Assembly: GCA_963627465.1 (NCBI GenBank)
Contig: CAVGBO010000014.1
Location: 1-64,000, forward strand
Length of the DNA stretch: 64,000 nt
DNA from: CAKUFA01 sp963627465
Lineage (GTDB): Bacteria; Bacillota; Clostridia; Christensenellales; Aristaeellaceae
Direction: 5' to 3'
Positions 24,622 through 32,697 of this stretch are shown one piece after another. The notes beneath the pieces are model-generated. The model was not told where the DNA came from, made no database searches, and saw only the letters and a list, made by a program, of their open reading frames with translations. The first letter of the stretch is position 1; each line of letters starts with the position of its first letter. The position numbers and the translations under genes were made by a program.

Positions 24622-25506
24622 ATGCTGCACTTTGGCGCATTGGAAGCCGGCGGCACCAAAATGGTGCTGAGTTATTTGGATGAAAACGGCACCATGCTGG
24701 AAAGGTTGTCCCTGCCCACTCGTACCCCGGAAACCACCATGCCGGAGATGATCCGCTTTTTTCAGGAGCATCCCATTGATGCCCTGGGCATCGGCTGCTT
24801 CGGCCCTCTGGATTTGAACCCTGCAAGCCCCACCTATGGTTCCATTACCGCAACGCCCAAGCTGGCATGGCGGCATTATCCCATCATGAATGTCTTCCGT
24901 GACGCACTGAAGGTGCCGGTGAAAATGGACACGGACGTGAACGGTGCCGCTCTGGCAGAGGCACGGCTTGGTGCCGCCAAGGGACTGGGCTCCTGCCTGT
25001 ATGTGACGGTGGGCACAGGCATCGGCGGCGGCGTGGTCATCGGCGGCAAGCCGGTGCATGGTCTGGTGCACCCGGAAGTGGGTCATCAGCTGATGCACCC
25101 GGTGGACGGAGATCCTATGCCGGAAGGCATCTGCCCCTACCACAAGGGCTGCCTGGAAGGGTTGGCCTCTGGTCCCGCCATTGAAAAGCGGTGGGGTATT
25201 TCCGCCAAAGAGCTGCCCCCGGAGCATCCTGCGTGGGATCTGGAAAGCACCTATCTGGCACAGATGTGCGTCAACGCCATGATGATCTTCTCCCCGGAAA
25301 AGATCATTCTGGGAGGCGGCGTCATGCAGCAGAAATTCCTGCTGCCCATTATCCGCCGGAAAACGGTGCAGCTGCTGGGCAATTATCTGTGCGCCGATGC
25401 GGTGGAAAAGGGGCTTGAAGATTACATCGTAGAGCCCGGGCTGGATATCAACAGCGGCGTGATGGGTGCTTACCTGCTGGCACGGGAAGCCTTGGAGGAA
25501 GCATGA
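24622..25506 (+). CDS. ROK-family fructokinase
   Basis: Phosphorylates fructose (perhaps mannose) with ATP in the cytoplasm. 294 residues. ROK features: ALEAGGTK phosphate-binding start, GIGCFGPLDL, VTVGTGIGGGVV, and a zinc site of the type HPEVGHQ.. CPYHKGC, as known in Bacillus fructokinase YdhR. ATG 24622 is chosen because AAAGGA lies eight bases upstream; ATG 24604 adds six residues. Its stop overlaps the start of the DUF3842 gene. The place next to a Crh-like protein fits sugar metabolism, though no sugar transporter adjoins. Confidence 0.88.
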   Translation: MLHFGALEAGGTKMVLSYLDENGTMLERLSLPTRTPETTMPEMIRFFQEHPIDALGIGCFGPLDLNPASPTYGSITATPKLAWRHYPIMNVFRDALKVPVKMDTDVNGAALAEARLGAAKGLGSCLYVTVGTGIGGGVVIGGKPVHGLVHPEVGHQLMHPVDGDPMPEGICPYHKGCLEGLASGPAIEKRWGISAKELPPEHPAWDLESTYLAQMCVNAMMIFSPEKIILGGGVMQQKFLLPIIRRKTVQLLGNYLCADAVEKGLEDYIVEPGLDINSGVMGAYLLAREALEEA

Positions 25507-25928
25507 ACATTGTTGTGATGGACGCTCAGGGCGGCGGCATGGGCAAGCTCTTGGTAGAGCAGCTCAAGAAGGCTTTGCCGGAGCATCACGTGATCGCCGT
25601 CGGCACCAACGCCATGGCCACAGCCGCCATGCTGCGTGCCGGGGCTGACCAAGGAGCAACGGGTGAAAATTCCGTCCGTGTTGCTGCCGCTCAGGCCGAT
25701 TTGATTCTGGGACCCATCGGCATTGTGCTGTGTGATGCCATGCTGGGCGAGGTTACGCAAGCCATGGCCTGTGCCATTGGTGCCAGCCCCGCCCACAAAA
25801 TTCTGGTGCCCGTCAGCAAGTGTCAGGTAACCGTTGCCGGCACACGGAAAATGACCATGGGGGAGGCTGTTGCCCTTGCCGTGCAGGAAGCGACAGCCTA
25901 CTGCGCCGAAAAAACCGCTCATCAATAA
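25503..25928 (+). CDS. DUF3842 family protein
   Basis: 141 residues. It starts with a Rossmann-like glycine-rich segment (MNIVVMDAQGGGMGKLL), followed by alternating strands and helices (VIAVGTNAMATAAMLRAGAD; DLILGPIGIVLCDAMLGE) and KILVPVSKC. Function unknown; a nucleotide-binding role is plausible from the fold only. The start overlaps the fructokinase stop (ATGA), so the two are translationally coupled. Confidence 0.8.
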   Translation: MNIVVMDAQGGGMGKLLVEQLKKALPEHHVIAVGTNAMATAAMLRAGADQGATGENSVRVAAAQADLILGPIGIVLCDAMLGEVTQAMACAIGASPAHKILVPVSKCQVTVAGTRKMTMGEAVALAVQEATAYCAEKTAHQ

Positions 25929-25949
25929 CAGAAATGTCGCTCATCCCCA

Positions 25950-26030
25950 AATGGTTACATAAGCCGGTCACATTTGCTTGCGTGAATCTTTACTTTTTGC
26001 TATAATGGTTATGAAGTTGAAGTAACCATT
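25950..26030 (+). promoter_or_regulatory. Promoter and triple AATGGTTA motif upstream of the BTAD regulator
   Basis: Promoter TTGCGT (25978-25983), 17-base spacer, TATAAT (26001-26006). The octamer AATGGTTA occurs three times: 25950-25957 (direct), 26004-26011 (direct, on the -10) and 26023-26030 (inverted, TAACCATT). The last two form an inverted repeat with an 11-base spacer across the transcription start. It looks like an operator; autoregulation by the BTAD protein is inferred. Confidence 0.6.
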
Positions 26031-26059
26031 GTAGCATTTTTTTGAAAGAGGGCAGGTTC

Positions 26060-27319
26060 ATGAGCGGACAAGTGCGGATCACCATGCTGGGCGGTTTCCA
26101 CGTTACCTGTGACGGCAACAATGTGGACAACATTGTGGGCAAGAGCCGCAAGGGCATGGCATTGCTTCAGTATTTGGTGCTGCAGCACGGTGAAAGCGTC
26201 CCCGTGTACCGCCTGATTGAAACCATGTGGGCGGACGATGCATCCGTGAACCCAGAAAGTGCCCTGAAGACCCTGGTCAGCCGTCTGCGGGTTATCCTGT
26301 CCTCCATCAGCCCGGAATTCAGCCGGTGCATCGGCACGGAACGGGGCTGTTATCGTTGGCGTCCCCAGCCCAATGTAACGGTGGACATGTATGAATTTGA
26401 AGCCGTTGTTGAAAAGCTGAAAGACTGCCACACCCTGGACGAGGAAACGGAAAAAGATTTTCAGCAGATGATGCAGCTCTACGGCGGCAATCTGCTCCAT
26501 GGCAACGATCAGGAAGAATGGATCATGGGTCGCTCCGTTGCCCTCCACGATGATTACCTGCAGGTGGTGTACAACTACCTGAACCTGCTGAAGGAAAAAG
26601 AGGACTACGAGGAAATCATCAGCGTCTGCCGAGCTGCTCTGGATGTGGATGCCTTTGATGAGCAGCTCCATTTGCAGCTGATGAATGCGCTGGTGAAAAC
26701 CTGCCGGAACAATGAAGCCCTCATGCAATACAAGCATGTAACCAACCTGCACTTCCGGTATCTGGGCGTGCAGCCCCCGGAAGGCATTCAGGAGTTTTAT
26801 AAGCAGATCATCCAAGCCGGCAAAACCTTGGACATGAACATTGATGCCATTCGGGATGAGCTGCAGGAGTACGGCGAGGTATCCGGCGCCTTTGTGTGCG
26901 AGTATGCCGTGTTCAAGGAAATCTATAATTTGCAGATGCGCAACTTGGAACGGCTGGGTTCCAGCATGTTCATTGCCTTGGTCATGGTTTCCAACATGGA
27001 TACCAAGCCCTTGTCCCCCATTAAGCAAAACGATGTGATGCAGGGGCTGCTGGATGTGATGCGTCACAATCTGCGCAAAGGGGATACCATTACCCGCTTC
27101 AGTGCCACCCAGTATGCTCTGCTGCTGCCCATGGTCAACTATGAAAGCGGCAAAATCGTTATGGAACGGCTGAAGCGGCAGTTCTATCAGCAGTATCCCA
27201 ACTCCAACTATATGCTCAGCTACCGGATCGGTCCCCTGAGCAGCAAAACCTATCAAGGAGAAGAACACCGGGGCACAGCCGAAAAGAAAAAGCGCAAGCA
27301 AAAGGAAAGCAAGGAATAA
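26060..27319 (+). CDS. BTAD/OmpR-type winged-helix regulator with a GGDEF-like C-terminal domain
   Basis: 419 residues. An N-terminal winged helix of the SARP kind (about 5-100; VRITMLGGFHV.., KGMALLQYLVLQHGE, LVSRLRVIL) and a bacterial transcriptional activation TPR domain (about 110-250) are followed by a region of about 275-390 that resembles a degenerate nucleotide-cyclase fold (FIALVMVSN, then KGDTITRFSATQYALLLP in the place of GGDEFAILLP). The signature is lost, so catalysis is unlikely; ligand sensing is possible. The tail is Lys/Glu-rich. ATG 26060 is used (weak AGAGGG upstream); TTG 26042 would add six residues. Target genes unknown. Confidence 0.75.
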   Translation: MSGQVRITMLGGFHVTCDGNNVDNIVGKSRKGMALLQYLVLQHGESVPVYRLIETMWADDASVNPESALKTLVSRLRVILSSISPEFSRCIGTERGCYRWRPQPNVTVDMYEFEAVVEKLKDCHTLDEETEKDFQQMMQLYGGNLLHGNDQEEWIMGRSVALHDDYLQVVYNYLNLLKEKEDYEEIISVCRAALDVDAFDEQLHLQLMNALVKTCRNNEALMQYKHVTNLHFRYLGVQPPEGIQEFYKQIIQAGKTLDMNIDAIRDELQEYGEVSGAFVCEYAVFKEIYNLQMRNLERLGSSMFIALVMVSNMDTKPLSPIKQNDVMQGLLDVMRHNLRKGDTITRFSATQYALLLPMVNYESGKIVMERLKRQFYQQYPNSNYMLSYRIGPLSSKTYQGEEHRGTAEKKKRKQKESKE

Positions 27320-27332
27320 ACATCACAAGTGA

Positions 27333-27356
27333 GGAGCGTCTTAGGGCGCTCCTTTT
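27333..27356 (+). terminator. Rho-independent terminator of the BTAD regulator gene
   Basis: Stem GGAGCGTC / GGCGCTCC (27333-27340 with 27345-27352, one G-U pair), TTAG tetraloop, then TTTT. Confidence 0.75.
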
Positions 27357-27388
27357 CTACTGGATGCACTCAGCTTTTTTCGCCTGCC

Positions 27389-27417
27389 TTGCGTGATGGC
27401 TGACTTCTTGGTATAAT
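27389..27417 (+). promoter_or_regulatory. Promoter of the DUF5711-tdk pair
   Basis: TTGCGT (27389-27394), 17-base spacer, TATAAT (27412-27417). Confidence 0.6.
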
Positions 27418-27473
27418 GCTCCTGAACGCTTTCTTTGGGATGCGTTTGCCAAAATCGATAAAGGAGCAGGGTC

Positions 27474-28625
27474 ATGCAAGGAAAAGGCAAGTCAATGTAC
27501 AGTGACCGCATGGAGGAGCAGCGCCGCCGCAGGAGGCAGATCCGCAACTGGATCATTCTGCTTGCGCTGATCATGCTGGTGCTGGTGGGTATCCGCTTCA
27601 TCGGCAACATGGGCGGTACAACGGAAATGGGTGCCAATCGCCTGACCTGCTTTGCCAGCCAGAGCGTAACCCCCTTTGGCAATAATATTCTCTATTATGA
27701 TGACGCCTCCATCCACTGCCTGAGCAGTGACGGCGGCATTCGCTGGAGCTTCCCGGTGGGCAGCGGCGCATCCTTCACCGCATCGGACGACTATCTGGTC
27801 ATTTGGCAGGGCTCCCAGGTGTACATTGTGAACCAGAACGGTAACGCCACCTACAATGACAACATGGCCTCCGAGGTGCAGTTTGCCCGGGTGGGACAGC
27901 AATATGTGGCTGTTGCTACCGGCAGCGACACCGCTACTCACTTGGTAGTACTGGATATGAAGGGTTCTCAGGTAGATGAGGAGCGGGAAGCCTTTGAGGA
28001 TATGCTCCTGCTGGATGTAGGCTTCTATGGAGATCAGGGGCAGTACATGTGGACCCTGGCCATGGACGTCTACGGCACGGCCATCAACTCCACCCTGAAC
28101 ACCTTCCAGGTAGGCAAAATGAGCACCGGCGAGGTTTCCGTGGGCGAAAAGCTGGCCTACAAGGTGCTCAGCGAAAACAACAAGCTTCGTGTCTTCACCA
28201 CCCAGCAGCTTTACACCTACAACTACAAGGCCGTGCAGGATACCAACAGCACCATTCTGGTCTACGGCTGGAAGCTGATTGACTATGATGTGCCTGACCG
28301 GGGCGATGCGAAACTGCTTCTTGCCCCCACCAGTCAGACCAGCAACAGCCAGCAGATCAGCGATCTGCGCCTGCTGACCGGCACGGACGACCGGCGGTTT
28401 GCCCTGCCGGATGTGTGCGTTGGCGCCATGGTACGGGGGTCAAGCGTGTACGGCTTCTCCGGCAGCTACATGTACCGGTCTGACGTAACGACACAGAAGT
28501 TTTACGCCTATGCCCTGCCCATCGGAGACGGGGAAACGGTCACGGCCTATCTGGGCACGCTGAAAAACGGCCGAGTCCTCTTGGCCTGTGATGAAACCGT
28601 TTATGCGGTAACTCTGCCGGAATAA
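27474..28625 (+). CDS. DUF5711 family membrane-anchored protein
   Basis: 383 residues. A basic N-terminus (MEEQRRRRRQIRNW) is followed by one membrane helix (about 24-42), then about 330 residues outside. The outer part looks like a beta-propeller of PQQ/WD type: repeated strands such as NILYYDDASIHCLSSDGGIRWSF and DDYLVIWQGSQVYIVNQNG. Function unknown; a sensor or scaffold role at the surface is only a guess. ATG 27474 follows AAAGGAG. It precedes tdk by about 30 bases, sharing its promoter. Confidence 0.7.
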   Translation: MQGKGKSMYSDRMEEQRRRRRQIRNWIILLALIMLVLVGIRFIGNMGGTTEMGANRLTCFASQSVTPFGNNILYYDDASIHCLSSDGGIRWSFPVGSGASFTASDDYLVIWQGSQVYIVNQNGNATYNDNMASEVQFARVGQQYVAVATGSDTATHLVVLDMKGSQVDEEREAFEDMLLLDVGFYGDQGQYMWTLAMDVYGTAINSTLNTFQVGKMSTGEVSVGEKLAYKVLSENNKLRVFTTQQLYTYNYKAVQDTNSTILVYGWKLIDYDVPDRGDAKLLLAPTSQTSNSQQISDLRLLTGTDDRRFALPDVCVGAMVRGSSVYGFSGSYMYRSDVTTQKFYAYALPIGDGETVTAYLGTLKNGRVLLACDETVYAVTLPE

Positions 28626-28657
28626 AAACCTGAACCATCAGGAGAAGGATGTACGAA

Positions 28658-29212
28658 ATGGCAAAGCTGTATTTCCGCTATGGAGCCATGGGTTCCAGCA
28701 AAACAGCCAACGCAATCATGGTGCGGTATAATTATATGGAACGTGGCCAGCAGGTGCTGATGGTAAAGCCCAAGCTGGATAACCGGGACGGCGAGCGCAC
28801 GGTACTTTCCCGGTGCGGTCTGTCTGCCGAATGCATGTTTATGGAGGAGCTCCCCACCGTTGACCTGACCCCCTATGCCTGTGTCATTGTGGATGAGGCC
28901 CAATTCCTGACCAAGGCACAGGTGGAAGAGCTGGTGCACATTGTGGATGACCTGAATGTACCGGTCATCGCCTACGGCCTTCGCACAGACTTTCAGGGGA
29001 ATCTTTTCGAAGGCAGTCAGTGGCTCATGGCCTGGGCTGACACCATTGAAGAGGTCAAGACCATTTGCTGGTGCGGCAAGAAAGCCACCTGCAATGCCCG
29101 TGTCATCGATGGGCATGTGGTGAAGCAGGGGGATCAGATCCTCCTGGGCGGGAACAGCCAATATACTTCCCTGTGCCGCAAGCACTGGCGAAGCGGAAAA
29201 CTGAGTGAGTAA
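28658..29212 (+). CDS. tdk: Thymidine kinase
   Basis: Salvages thymidine by ATP-dependent phosphorylation. 184 residues, type II TK. P-loop is YGAMGSSKT near the N-terminus; VIVDEAQFL holds the catalytic Glu; YGLRTDFQG and the zinc-binding CWCG.. CRKHW follow, as in the E. coli enzyme. The family begins MA-LYF, which favours ATG 28658; ATG 28649 sits only four bases from AGGAG. A bidirectional terminator ends it. Confidence 0.93.
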   Translation: MAKLYFRYGAMGSSKTANAIMVRYNYMERGQQVLMVKPKLDNRDGERTVLSRCGLSAECMFMEELPTVDLTPYACVIVDEAQFLTKAQVEELVHIVDDLNVPVIAYGLRTDFQGNLFEGSQWLMAWADTIEEVKTICWCGKKATCNARVIDGHVVKQGDQILLGGNSQYTSLCRKHWRSGKLSE

Positions 29213-29214
29213 GC

Positions 29215-29251
29215 AAAACACCCTGCGGTGAAAAATCCGCAGGGTGTTTTT
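29215..29251. terminator. Bidirectional terminator between tdk and rpe
   Basis: Perfect 14-bp stem AAAACACCCTGCGG (29215-29228) / CCGCAGGGTGTTTT (29237-29250) with A-rich left and T-rich right flanks. It serves both converging genes. Confidence 0.9.
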
Positions 29252-29253
29252 GA

Positions 29254-29889
29254 TTACAGCGCATGAACCTTGTCAATGTCTTCTTTGGGATGCTCGCTTT
29301 TGTACAGTGCCGTACCCATGACCGCCACATCCAAACCCTTTTCCTTCAGCATGGGCAGGTTGCTCAGGGATACGCCCCCGTCCGCTTCGATCAGCCCCTT
29401 GTAGCCCATTTGCCGCAGGACGGCAACCTTGTCCGCACAATCTGCTCGGAAGGATTGCCCCCCGAAGCCGGGTTCTACGGTCATCACCAGCACCAGATCA
29501 CATAGGGGCAGCAGAGAACGAATTTCTTCTGCCGCCGTGCCCGGCTTGATGGACAGGCCTGCCATCGCCCCAAGCGTTCGGATCTGCTTCAACAGTGCCT
29601 CCACATCCTCCGGAATTTCCGCATGAATGGTCACAATGTCCGCACCATTTTTGATGAAGGTTTCGATGTACCGGCCGGGGTTATCCATCATCAGATGCAC
29701 ATCCAGAGGAACCCCTGCCATAGGTTTCAACGCCTTCACCAAAGAAGGTCCGAAGCTCAGGTTCGGCACAAAGTGGGCATCCATGATATCCACATGCAGC
29801 CAGTCACAGCCTGCTTCCGTCATGCGCCGTACTTCTTCCCCCATTTTCAGGGGATCAGCAGCCAGGATTGACGGGGAAACCTTAATCAT
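29254..29889 (-). CDS. rpe: Ribulose-phosphate 3-epimerase
   Basis: Interconverts ribulose 5-phosphate and xylulose 5-phosphate in the pentose phosphate pathway. 211 residues, TIM barrel. Motifs: SPSILAAD (active-site Ser), LHVDIMDAHFVPNLSFGP (metal His/Asp), DVHLMM, VMTVEPGFGGQ and EADGGV. ATG 29889 follows GGAGGGG and overlaps the rsgA stop by eight bases. A longer N-terminal reading to 29919 lies inside rsgA and is rejected. Last gene of the long operon that begins at priA. Confidence 0.96.
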   Translation of the reverse strand: MIKVSPSILAADPLKMGEEVRRMTEAGCDWLHVDIMDAHFVPNLSFGPSLVKALKPMAGVPLDVHLMMDNPGRYIETFIKNGADIVTIHAEIPEDVEALLKQIRTLGAMAGLSIKPGTAAEEIRSLLPLCDLVLVMTVEPGFGGQSFRADCADKVAVLRQMGYKGLIEADGGVSLSNLPMLKEKGLDVAVMGTALYKSEHPKEDIDKVHAL

Positions 29890-30781
29890 AACGACCCCTC
29901 CATGACTCACGAACTTCATTCAGCAGCTGACGGTACCGGCTGAGCCGGTCAGGATCAATCTTCCCTGCCTCACAGGCCGCCGTGACGGCGCACCCCGGCT
30001 CCTTGTCATGATAGCAGGGGGTGAAGCGGCATAGCCCTTCATATTCTGCGAACTCCGGGTACTCATCCTTCAGGGTGATGGGTTCCATGCCGTCCTCCAG
30101 CTCCAGCAGGCTGAAGCCTGCGGTATCCAGCACCCGAATGCCGTCCTTCATCAGCAGTTCCGCATGGCGGGTGGTGTTCTTGCCCCGCTGGATTTTTTCA
30201 CTGATTTCCCCTGTTTCCTGCTGCACCCCCAGCAAGGCGTTCAGCAGGGTGGATTTGCCCACCCCGGATTGCCCTGCCATGCAGCACAGCTCTCCTGCCA
30301 TGGCCTGCTTCAGTTCTGCCAACCCTTCACCAGTTTCGGAGCATACCGCATATACGGGCGCACCGCTGCCTGCATACTGCCGGCGAACCTGCTCCGGCAG
30401 ATCACTGTCAAGATCCCCTTTGGTCACGACCAGCAGCATCTTCATGCCTTGCCTGCGTGCACGCACCATCAGCCGATCCACCAGCAGAAAGTCCGGGGCA
30501 GGGGTGGGGCACAGCACAATCAGCAATAGAGACACATTAGCAACCGGCGGTCGGATGCACTCCGTTTTCCGGGGGAGGATTTCCTCCACCCAGCCGTGTT
30601 CCTCCCCTTCCCCGGGGGAGAAAAGCACTTCATCCCCCACCAAGGGAGAGATGTGCTGATGCCGGAATTTCTTCTTGCAGCGCAGGGTGTAGCTTTTCCC
30701 ATCCTGGGCATAAACGGTGTAGAAGCCGCCCATGCCCCGGATCAGCGTGCCCTGCTGCAATGCTTGCGCCTGTTCACTCAT
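29882..30781 (-). CDS. rsgA: Ribosome small-subunit-dependent GTPase A
   Basis: Late 30S-subunit assembly GTPase. 299 residues. An N-terminal OB fold (about 10-75) is followed by a circularly permuted GTPase domain with G4-like VTKGDL, G1 GQSGVGKSTLLN, G3 DTAGF, and a C-terminal zinc site (about residue 250 on: CRFTPCYHDKEPGCAVTAA, Cys-Cys-His-Cys). The start overlaps the prkC stop (ATGA). The neighbourhood prpC-prkC-rsgA-rpe is conserved in Firmicutes; RsgA is a known PrkC substrate in some species. Confidence 0.96.
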   Translation of the reverse strand: MSEQAQALQQGTLIRGMGGFYTVYAQDGKSYTLRCKKKFRHQHISPLVGDEVLFSPGEGEEHGWVEEILPRKTECIRPPVANVSLLLIVLCPTPAPDFLLVDRLMVRARRQGMKMLLVVTKGDLDSDLPEQVRRQYAGSGAPVYAVCSETGEGLAELKQAMAGELCCMAGQSGVGKSTLLNALLGVQQETGEISEKIQRGKNTTRHAELLMKDGIRVLDTAGFSLLELEDGMEPITLKDEYPEFAEYEGLCRFTPCYHDKEPGCAVTAACEAGKIDPDRLSRYRQLLNEVRESWRGRYD

Positions 30782-32697
30782 TCCATGGTCACCTTTTTTT
30801 GATAGGCAAATTTGCCGTCGATATACACACGATAGTCGTAGGTTCCGGCTTCCTTGGCGGTCAGCTCAATGGTGGGCTGCCGTGTTTCCCCTGCGCCGTA
30901 AGCCGTGTTTTCCCACATGGTGATTTCGTTGCCGTCCTCCACCAAGGTCACTCGCACGGCAATGGTATTGGTGCTGCTGGTCAACTCCAGGGTAACATTG
31001 GCCGCATGGGTCAGACTGGGCACCCGGTAGACGGTCAGGGTTACGGCCGTGCCGAGGATCACCTGCGTCCCTGCCGCCGGAGATTGAAGTGCCACCGTGC
31101 CGTGAAGGCTGGCATCCGTGGTTTCCTGATATTGCAGATTCGCATTCAGCGTAAGGCCGCTGGAGGTCAGCAGCTCAGTCGCTTCTTCCAGCGTTTTTTC
31201 GCTAAGGTTCGGCACATAGGCACATCCGCCAGAAACCACCACCTGTACCGTATCCCCTGCCTGACATTGGGTGCCTGCTTCCGGCAGCTGGGAAATGATA
31301 ATCCCCTCCGCCACGTCTGTGGATACTTCCCGTTGGGTCACTGCCAGCACAAGACCGGGCGTCTGCAAGAGGGCGATTGCCTCGTCGACCGTGGAACCGG
31401 TCAGGCTGGGCACCATCTGGGCAGAGGGACCTTTGGAAACGGTAAGCACTACCGTATCCCCCTTACGCAGGGAAGTTTCTGCTTCCGGCGTCTGCATAAT
31501 GACCACGCCGGCAGATACCGTAGCATGATTCACTTCCACAATTTCCACATTCAGCCCCGCCCGGGAAGCCAGCCGTGTGGCACTTGCCTGATCCGTTCCC
31601 ACCATGTCGGGCACAGTAGCGGTATTCGCCACTCGGTCGTAGATTTCCACGCCGCCAAGGTACAGGCCGTAAAAGACCAGCCCTGCCACCAGTAAGCTGA
31701 CAATCCACCACAGGGCAGACCCTTTGTGACCTCCGTTTCGCCGTTTTGCTGCAGCGGTACGGGTCGTGCCGGACAGGCGAACAGGTCCGGAAGGCTGCCG
31801 CTGCATGGAGGTCGTTGCATACCCCTGCTGTGCCGGGGGTGCTACCGTTTCCAGCATACGGGGCTGCATCTGTCCCGTGCGGCCTTCCACTGCCTTGCGC
31901 AGCTCAGATGCCATTTGCACGGCACTCTGATACCGATGGCGAGGGTTCTTTTCCATAGCCATCATACAGACATGGATGATCCCCGGGGGTACATCCGGCG
32001 CCAGGGTAGCAATGGGCGTAGGCTCATTGTGCAGGTGCTGCATGGCAATGGCCACCGGGCTGTCGCCATCGAAGGGGACACGTCCGGTCAGCATTTCGTA
32101 CAGCACCACGCCTACGCTGTAAATATCACTGGTAACATCCGCCGTGTGACCGCTGGCCTGCTCCGGGCTGAAATAGTGCACGGAGCCCATCACGTTATCC
32201 CCCTTGGACAGGGTGGAGCTGTTAGCCATGCGGGCAATACCGAAGTCAGAAACCTTAATGTGTCCATCGGAATGGACAAGGATGTTCTGGGGCTTAATGT
32301 CCCGGTGAATGATGCCGTTTTCATGGGCATGCTGCAGGGCAGACAGAATGCGAATGGTAATCTGCGCCGCCACAATAGGATTCAGCCGACCTTTTTCCTG
32401 AATGAGCTGCTTCAGGGTTTTGCCCTGCACATACTCCATCACCAGGTAACGGTTGTTGCCGTCCATGCCCACATCCAGCAGGTTGACGATGTTGTGGTGG
32501 GTCATTTTGCTGGCGGCTTCCGCCTCCCGCTGAAAACGTCCCACAAACTCAGCATCCTGATTAAATTCCGGCCGCAGCACTTTAATGGCCACGTTGTGAC
32601 CGGTACGCATATCGATGGCGCGGTAAACAATGGCCATGCCGCCAATGCCGATCTGCTCCACCAGCTTATAACGATCTGCTAAGATTTTTTCGCTCAT
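30778..32697 (-). CDS. prkC: PASTA-domain Ser/Thr protein kinase
   Basis: Membrane kinase that senses muropeptides or lipid II and phosphorylates cell-wall and translation proteins. 639 residues. Kinase domain (about 10-270): IGIGGMAIVY, VAIKVLR, HRDIKPQNIL, SDFGIAR. A basic linker (TAAAKRRNGG) and one membrane helix (about 330-350) follow, then three PASTA repeats (VPDMVG, VPSLTG, VPNLSE). A C-terminal beta domain of about 80 residues is not PASTA (VTLELTSSTNTIAVRVT.., YDYRVYIDGK). The partner phosphatase PrpC is just upstream, overlapping by four bases. Confidence 0.96.
   Translation of the reverse strand: MSEKILADRYKLVEQIGIGGMAIVYRAIDMRTGHNVAIKVLRPEFNQDAEFVGRFQREAEAASKMTHHNIVNLLDVGMDGNNRYLVMEYVQGKTLKQLIQEKGRLNPIVAAQITIRILSALQHAHENGIIHRDIKPQNILVHSDGHIKVSDFGIARMANSSTLSKGDNVMGSVHYFSPEQASGHTADVTSDIYSVGVVLYEMLTGRVPFDGDSPVAIAMQHLHNEPTPIATLAPDVPPGIIHVCMMAMEKNPRHRYQSAVQMASELRKAVEGRTGQMQPRMLETVAPPAQQGYATTSMQRQPSGPVRLSGTTRTAAAKRRNGGHKGSALWWIVSLLVAGLVFYGLYLGGVEIYDRVANTATVPDMVGTDQASATRLASRAGLNVEIVEVNHATVSAGVVIMQTPEAETSLRKGDTVVLTVSKGPSAQMVPSLTGSTVDEAIALLQTPGLVLAVTQREVSTDVAEGIIISQLPEAGTQCQAGDTVQVVVSGGCAYVPNLSEKTLEEATELLTSSGLTLNANLQYQETTDASLHGTVALQSPAAGTQVILGTAVTLTVYRVPSLTHAANVTLELTSSTNTIAVRVTLVEDGNEITMWENTAYGAGETRQPTIELTAKEAGTYDYRVYIDGKFAYQKKVTME

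Noticed and set aside
29040..29200. Damaged zinc site in thymidine kinase (Cys-x-Cys)
   Set aside because: The E. coli enzyme has the same C-x-C form followed by C-R-K-H, so it is normal.
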